Below, piece by piece: positions 58,104 to 64,000 of a stretch of 64,000 bases of DNA (position 1 is its first letter; each line of letters opens with the position of its first letter). The notes beneath the pieces are model-generated. The model was not told the origin of the DNA and searched no databases. It saw only the letters and a program-made list of their open reading frames with translations. The translations under genes were made by a program, and so were the position numbers. This DNA is from Platanthera guangdongensis (lineage: Eukaryota > Streptophyta > Magnoliopsida > Asparagales > Orchidaceae), in assembly GCA_039583875.1 (NCBI GenBank), contig CM077167.1, forward strand, positions 153,839,010-153,903,009. The letters run 5' to 3'.

Positions 58104-59226
58104 GTGACACGAAGTGGAGCTGGGCCGTCTGAGTCCCAGCGTTCTGATGAAAGTACGGCACCAGCCGCGGTGCCTACACCTCCACCGTCTGCAGAACATG
58201 TGCGTTTAGTTGCGGAGGCCTTATTTACCATGATCCAAGGCCAGCCCCTTAGGCAGGAGCAAGCGGCTGTGAGGCCAGAACAGGTGGCGGCGAGGCCTGA
58301 ACCTGTCGTGGTTATGGCCCCTCGAGCGGCTGAGAAGCAGCTAACGCGGTTTATGAGTTTCCATCCGCCTATGTTCTCGGGAGCGGGAACCCCAACGCAG
58401 CCTGAGGATTGGCTATCGCGCGTCAAGCGAGTGATGACGGCGATAGGAACGGCGGAACATCAGAAAGTGACCTTAGCCACCTTCTTGCTTGAAGGAGAAG
58501 CTCGATTATGGTGGGATGAGATGGAGTTGCATCATTTGGCGGGTCGTCCGTTAACCCAAGTATCGATGGACGAATTCTCCCGGCTCTTCCTAGCAAATCA
58601 CCTTCCTGTGGCTCAACGGATAGCCATGGAAAATGAATTCCAACGGTTGACTCAAGGTGATGGCAGTGTTGACGCATACTTGCATGAATTTACTCGCTTA
58701 GGGCGATATGCGGGTTCTATTTTTGCTGATGAGCAGAGGAAGACTAATCGGTTCTATGAAGGACTGAGGGACGAACTGAGGTTCCTTGTGTCCAGTTCTG
58801 TGAACCAAGGTTTCCAAGCGCTGGTTGACACCGCGACCGCGTTGGAAAAGGATATGAAGAGGGTGCAAGGGAAGAGAGCTTTGGCTGTGACGCAACCGGA
58901 GTGGAAGGCGCCCCGATCAGGAAAACCATTTTATAAGAAGAGATGGGGTAAGAAGTCCAAGCCTAGTGGACAAGCTCCTTCATCAGTTGCAACGGGAGCA
59001 ACATCAGGGGAGACCTCCAAGCCAGACACTCGTATCTGCTTCAATTGTGGCCGGATGGGGCATATTGCGCGAGATTGTCGGATGCCGCCAAAGAGTGAAA
59101 AGAAGGCGGGTGCATCTTATGCGTAGAAAGGAAAGGCGGTGGTGGATTCCTCTGCCTCGCAGGCGCAACCCCGGGTCTACAATCTTGGCCTGCAAGAGGC
59201 CATCAAGCAGAGTGACATGGTCACAG
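58104..59226 (+). pseudogene. Gag of D (capsid and CCHC nucleocapsid)
   Basis: The open frame starts directly after a splice-acceptor-like CCACCTTTAG (58094-58103) and its first ATG is only near 58230, so the true start may lie upstream or in a separate exon. The Ty3 gag core is clear: FMSFHPPMFSGAG, WLSRVKRVM, TFLLEGEARLWWDEM, FSRLFLANHLP, YLHEFTRLGRYAG and RFYEGLRDELR. A basic linker leads to the nucleocapsid knuckle CFNCGRMGHIARDC at about 59036-59077. A TAG at 59124-59126 stops the frame, but coding-like sequence continues in frame to 59226, where it meets the donor of a possible intron leading to protease. Length without the N-terminal uncertainty is normal for the clade. Confidence 0.88.
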
Positions 59227-59315
59227 GTATGAGTTTAGTTTTGCTTATGCTATTATTTGTATGCTTTGCTTAGTCCATATATGTTTGCAGCTTGTGTGTG
59301 ACATGTTTGTCATAG
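59227..59315 (+). other. Possible 89-nt intron between gag and protease of D
   Basis: Donor CACAG/GTATGAG and acceptor TTGTCATAG/GCTTT. Removing it links the gag frame (codon phase 0) to the protease frame exactly and gives MVTGFVMIRDTLARALFDTG, which fits the start of Tekay-type proteases. Without removal, stops separate them. An insertion with a short flanking repeat (GTGACATG occurs on both sides) is the alternative. Confidence 0.45.
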
Positions 59316-62300
59316 GCTTTGTGATGATTCGGGACACGCTGGCGCGAGCACTGTTTGATACAGGTGCATCGCATTCTTTTATGTCTAGTGAGTTTCTTAC
59401 GCGGCTTGGGATACCCAGTCGTGCAAAGACAGATAGCGTCAGAGTGGTGTTGCCGAATGGTTGTTGGATGCTTGCGGATCAAGCTTGCGATGTGGCGGTT
59501 CAGTTAGGAAGTCGGGATTTTCATTTATCTGCATTTATTTTGCCAATATCGGAATTCGACGTGATTTTTGGGATGGATTGGCTTGCGGAGCAGCATGCTA
59601 TGATTGATTGCCAGTCCAAAGAAATCACGTTGGGCCAGAATACCGAACAGGAGACAAAGTTCGCGGGTATGCGAGGAGTGGGCGGGACATTGATGTCTGC
59701 ACTCCAGGTAGTCAAGGCTGTTCGGAAGGGTGCAGAGTGTTACTTTGCACTAATTCAGGCTGTTAAACCTAAGGCCAGTTTGTGCGAGGTTCCAATTGTG
59801 GCAGAATTTACAGATGTGTTTCCCACGGATCTCCCTGGGCTACCACCCCAGCGGGAGATTGACTTCACAATTGAGTTGGTGCCAGGTGTGAAACTCGTGG
59901 CCCGCTCGCCATATCGCGTTGCGCCTAAAGAGATGGCGGAGTTGAAGGCTCAACTATAAGAAATGCTAGAGCAAGGTTATATATGCCCAAGTATGTCACC
60001 TTGGAGCGCGCCTGTGCTTTTTGTAAAGAAGAAAGACGGTGGGTTGCGGTTGTGTATCGATTACCGTGAACTGAATAAGCTGACCGAGAAGAATAAGTAT
60101 CCGATACCCCGGATTGATGAGTTGTTCGATCAGCTGGTGGGCTCGACCGTCTATTCGAAGTTGGACCTGAAGTCTGGTTATTACCAGTTAAGAATTCGGG
60201 AAGGTGATATTCCCAAAACCGCATTTGGAACGCGTTATGGGCACTATGAGTTCACAGTCATGCCCTTTGGATTGTGCAATGCGCCCTCGGTGTTTATGGA
60301 TCTGATGCACCGTATTTTTCGTGAGTACTTGGATCTGTTTGTGATAGTGTTCATTGATGATATCCTGGGGTACTCGAAGTCCAAAGCCGAGCATGAGATT
60401 CACTTGCGGTTGGTGTTGAATACGTTGAGGCAAAATCAGCTATATGCCAAGTTCTCGAAGTGCGAGTTTTGGCTATCGTCAGTGGCATTTTTGGGCCATG
60501 TGGTGAGTGGAGCGGGCATTGCAGTGGATCTAGCGAAGATAAGAGCCATACAAGAGTGGCCAAGATTGTCTTCTGTGGCCGAGGTCAGGAGTTTCCTTGG
60601 ACTTGCGGGCTACTATAGAAGATTTGTGGAGAACTTCTCGCGGATTGCTTTGCCGCTAACCACACTGACGCGAAAAGATCAGAAGTTCGTTTGGACGCCA
60701 GAGTGTGCACGAGATTTTGAAGAGTTGAAGGTTCGGTTGACCACGGTGCCGGTATTGTCTTCGCCATGTGGAACCGATGGCTTTGTGATTTATAGTGATG
60801 CCTCAGGGAGCGGCTTAGGCTGCGTTCTTCTACAGAGCGGAAAGGTGATTGCTTATGGCTCACGCCAACTAAAGGTGCACGAGCGAAACTATCCCGTCCA
60901 TGATTTAGAATTAGCGGCGGTGATTTTTGCACTCAATTTGTGGCGACACTACCTTTATGGAGTGAAGGTGGAGATCTATACCGATCATAAGAGCCTAAAG
61001 TATCTTTTGGAGCAAAAAAGACTTGAACATGCGACAACGAAGGTGGTTGGAGTTCCTTGGGGACTACACTTTTGAGATTCACTATACGCCAGGGAAGGGG
61101 AATGTTGTCGTGGATGCCTTGAGTCGGCGAGTTCCGGCTAGAGCAAATTGGTTACAAAGGCATGATGAACGTCTTATCCAGGAACTGGAGGCATTGGAGA
61201 TCTATTGTGTTGATAAGAATTCCACTGCCATTGCATGTTTGAACTGGACTGAGGTGCAATGTGACCTTGCAGACCGAGTTCGATGGGCAACGGAGTTGGA
61301 TGAAGATCTCTTGCGCTATGTGAATGAAGGGCCAGAAGGCAAATTCACCTGGAATGACGGTCTTTTGCGAAAAGAAGGCCGTTTGTGCGTCCCGAATGTG
61401 GGGAAATTGAGGGAAGAACTGCTGTATGAAGCGCATTATACAAAATATTTCATTCACCCCGGGAGCACAAAGATGTTCAACGATATGAAGAAACTTTTCT
61501 GGTGGTCAGGGCTCAAGAAAGATGTTGCCCTTTATGTCTCTAAATGCCAAACATGTGCGATGGTGAAGGCGGAATGCCAAAAGCCGGGTGGATATTTGAA
61601 GTCACTACCGATCCTAGAGTGGAAATTTGATGATATTTCCATGGATTTTGTGCATGGGTTGCCAAGATCGCAGCGAGGAAATGATTCCATTTGGGTGATT
61701 GTTGACCGGCTAACGAAAGTAGCACATTTTCTCCCGAACAGGCGCGATGATTCAGTTAAAAGTTTGGCAAAGTTATATGTTGACCAGATTGTGCGGCTGC
61801 ACGGTGTTCCTCGGAGCATCGTAAGTGATCGAGATGGGCGATTCACGTCAAATGATTGGAGGCTAGTTCACCGATTGTTGGGTACGAAGTTGACTTTCAG
61901 TACGGCCTTTCATCCCCAAACGGATGGCCAAACGGAACGTACCAACAGAACAATGGAGGACATGCTCCGAATGTGCGCCCTTGATTTCGGAAAGAGATGG
62001 GAAGATCATCTCTATATGGTGGAGTTTGCCTATAATAACATCTAGCAGGCGAGTATTGGGATGGCACCATATGAAGCGCTATATGGACGGAAGTGTCGTA
62101 CTCCCTTGGCTTGGGTAGAAGCGGGCGAAGCGCGGATTGTTAAACCAAATGAGGTTGAGGAAGCAAATTCAACCATACGGACTATTCGAGAGAGATTGCT
62201 TATTGCTCAAGATCGACAAGCGAAGTACTACAACGCCAAGCACCGGAATGTGGAATTTGCGGTTGGCGATTGGGTCTACTTGAAGATCAAGCCATTCAAA

Positions 62301-62681
62301 GGTGTCTCCAGGATTCGACGATTGAAAAAGTTGAGTCCAAGATATTTGGGTCCTTTTGAAGTGGTTGAGCGAGTGGGCGAAGCGGCTTATCGGCGAGCTC
62401 TGTCGGCGGACTTGGGTGGGTTACATGATGTATTTCACATCTCGGTACTTCGGAAGGCCGTGAAAGATCCAGCTCAAGTGATCGCGGATGATCGTGTGCC
62501 GGTGGAGAATGGGCTAACAACGAGAGTTAGACCCATTCAGATCGAAGATCGAGCCGAGAAACAGTTACGGAACAAGACGGTCGGTATGGTAAAAGTCCGT
62601 TGGGACAACTGCGGCCGTGAAGAACTGACATGGGAGCGAGAGCAAACCATGCGAGAAGAGTTCCCTGAGCTGTTTTTGTAA
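59316..62681 (+). pseudogene. Pol of D: protease, RT, RNase H, integrase, chromodomain-like tail
   Basis: Protease: LFDTGASHSFMS with intact D-T-G, then FDVIFGMDWL. A TAA at 59957-59959 breaks the link to RT. RT 59963 onward: [44 protein letters not shown] and the catalytic FIDDIL at 60350-60367. RNase [25 protein letters not shown] and [13 protein letters not shown] one-base A-run change at about 61013-61018 shifts the frame; it reopens at 61023 (RRWLEFL, then GKGNVVVDALSRR). Integrase: an HHCC-type finger ending CQTC, then the D,D,E core with MDFVHGLP, VSDRDGRF and QTDGQTERTNRT. A TAG at 62043-62045 interrupts AYNN...QAS. The tail ends with VKVRWDNCGREELTWERE and a stop at 62679-62681. All catalytic residues looked for are present; three stops or shifts disable it. 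Confidence 0.93.
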
Positions 62682-62787
62682 TTTGGAGCAAGAATGTTGT
62701 AACATAAACTTTTATATGTTGTTACATTTTTCTTGCTGATTTCTGTTCCTTTCCTGTATCTGAATTTCGAGGATGAAATTTCTTGTA

Positions 62788-62799
62788 GGAGGGGAGGAT
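62788..62799 (+). other. Polypurine tract of D
   Basis: GGAGGGGAGGAT directly before the 3' LTR start TGTAACAG at 62800. Confidence 0.88.
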
Positions 62800-64000
62800 T
62801 GTAACAGTCCAAAGTTCGGAAACAGGCATTTTTGGGTGACACGGCCTGGGACACGGGCGTGTCCCAGGGCGTGTCCGTTGACACGGCCTGCGACACGGGC
62901 GTGTCGCAGGGCGTGTCGAGGTTGTGTCGACGATCGGCCTTTGTCTCGACGATTTTTCTCTCGACGATCGTCGAGAGGGGGGCACACGGCCCAGGACACG
63001 GGCGTGTCCAAGGCCGTGTCGTATGCTCGACGATTTTGTCTCAATGATCGTCGAGTGTCGAGAAGTGAGTGTTGAGTGTTGAACACGGCATGTGACACGG
63101 GCGTGTCACAGGGCGTGTCAAATCAGGCGACGAACTCAGCCCGTCGAAGGTTTCGACAGGGCGTGTCTTTGTGCCGTGTCTGGGCACACGGCCTGGGACA
63201 CGGGCGTGTCACAGGACGTGTGAAGTCTCGGGATGATTTTGGATTTTTTTCACCCAGGTACACGGCCACAGACACGGGCGTGTCTGAAGGCGTGTTGGTG
63301 ACACGGCCCATGACACGGGCGTGTCCCATGGGCTTGTCACTGGTTTGGATAAGTCGGTTGACCACCGCTTGAGGCACACGGCCTGGCACACGGCCATGTC
63401 AGAGGGCGTGTCGGGTCAAAATCTGTGTTTTTGGCAGAATCGTGGCCGTCCATTCCTTCAGTCTGGATCCAAGGGCTGAAGCTTCTTCCTCTTTTTTCCT
63501 TAAAGGTCGAAATCAGAGAAGGATTCTCATTTTCTTTGGCCTTGAGTTTCTTCAAGTTAAGAGAGAAAGAGAGAGAGAAAGGAGGAGGAAGAAGGAAAGG
63601 GGGGTTGCTGCTGGTGGTGCTGCGGTTTACCGACGAGAGATCCGAAGCTGGCGTTGCGGAGGAAATGATCTTGCAAGTCTTGCAAGCTAGCTTGGATGTC
63701 ATGGCACCGAAGCGGTCGTCAAGGGTAACGACTTTTCTTCCTAGCCATGTGAAGGCTTCCTTTTTGGCATATTTTGTGATTTCCCCCACCAAGAGGTGGC
63801 TGGTTTTGGAAATCTTTGGGTGGATGCTTGAAATCCCCTTTGTTAGCATATAGATCCGGAAATGGAGTACAGAATAGGCATGCTGTGTGAAGCCCATCTG
63901 GACAGGTTGGTCTGGATTGGTGATATTGCATACGAACCGGAGAAGGCTCCGTGATAACGTGTAGTGTACGGCGTTTACGGGTTATACCTGCGAAAAGGAG
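62800..64000 (+). repeat. 3' LTR of D, first 1201 bp
   Basis: Aligns with 55377-56600 with few differences. Continues past the window edge, so the target duplication cannot be checked. Confidence 0.93.
62835..63415. repeat. GACACGGGCGTGTC palindrome array, 3' LTR of D
   Basis: Matches the 5' array. Includes the 14-bp palindrome TCGACGATCGTCGA at 62961-62974, which in the 5' LTR has an inserted base (near 55573). Confidence 0.93.

Larger units (their letters stand above)
55377..64000 (+). mobile_element. Element D: Ty3 Del/Tekay-type chromovirus, 3' end beyond the window
   Basis: 5' LTR 55377-57884, Met-tRNA-type primer site, gag with CCHC knuckle, protease, RT, RNase H, integrase with zinc finger, C-terminal chromodomain-like tail, polypurine tract, and the first 1201 bases of the 3' LTR. 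The order (RT before INT) is Ty3; the tail after integrase (PRYLGPFEV...LHDVFHISVLRK...VRWDN...WEREQTMREEFPELF) fits the Del/Tekay clade. Only about four disabling changes are seen and the two LTRs are very similar, so this is a young copy. Confidence 0.93.

Overview
The window is repeat-dense nuclear DNA of a flowering plant. No intact host gene is visible. Nearly everything can be assigned to nested LTR retrotransposons with plant-type features: Sirevirus-like and other Ty1/copia, Ty3 Tat and Ty3 Del/Tekay lineages, initiator-Met tRNA primer sites and LTRs of 1-2.5 kb. There are also one Helitron-like foldback element and one small candidate Pack-type element with a kinase gene fragment. The species cannot be named from the sequence.

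Layout: (A) 1-3913, the 3' end of a Sirevirus-like copia element: a broken env-like ORF, a polypurine tract and a 2.05 kb LTR. 3914-5390 is AT-rich with no gene. (E) 5396-18599, a minus-strand Ty3 Tat-type element with target duplication GGCAA on both sides. It keeps gag and protease remnants but no reverse transcriptase or integrase, and carries intron-bearing ORFs on the opposite strand. (B) 9566-13842, a 5'-truncated copia element sitting inside the antisense gene of E. (C) 19056-30972, a complete Sirevirus-like copia insertion with duplication CTTTC and many stop codons. (F) 30978-33191, an unclassified LTR-like and GC-rich stretch.

At 33191/33192 the sequence turns round. Everything from about 16287 to 33191 is repeated in reverse to 50095, where a 500-N gap begins. 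This 33.8 kb spacerless inverted repeat contains second copies of part of E, all of C and F. Its arms differ mainly by single-base homopolymer lengths and it ends exactly at the gap, so an assembly or read fold-back artefact is the leading explanation. A real giant palindrome is not excluded.

After the gap come a kinase-fragment element (50614-51128), a 2.3 kb foldback element with Helitron-like 3' termini at both ends (51199-53503), a telo-box minisatellite (53953-54196), a gene-poor stretch, and (D) a young Del/Tekay chromovirus (55377 to beyond the window end). D has only a few disabling mutations and a possible 89-nt intron between gag and protease.

The most striking shared theme is that at least six elements from different lineages carry, in their LTRs or arms, dense arrays of a family-specific palindromic word: GTGTCGACAC in A, GTCCGC/GCGGAC in B, TCGTCGA/TCGACGA in C, GACACGGGCGTGTC in D, GCGTTGAGTG...CACTCAACGC in E, and GCGGGATTAAATCCCGC in the foldback element. 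In C the word has also become part of the gag coding sequence, and C and D share one 14-bp palindrome.
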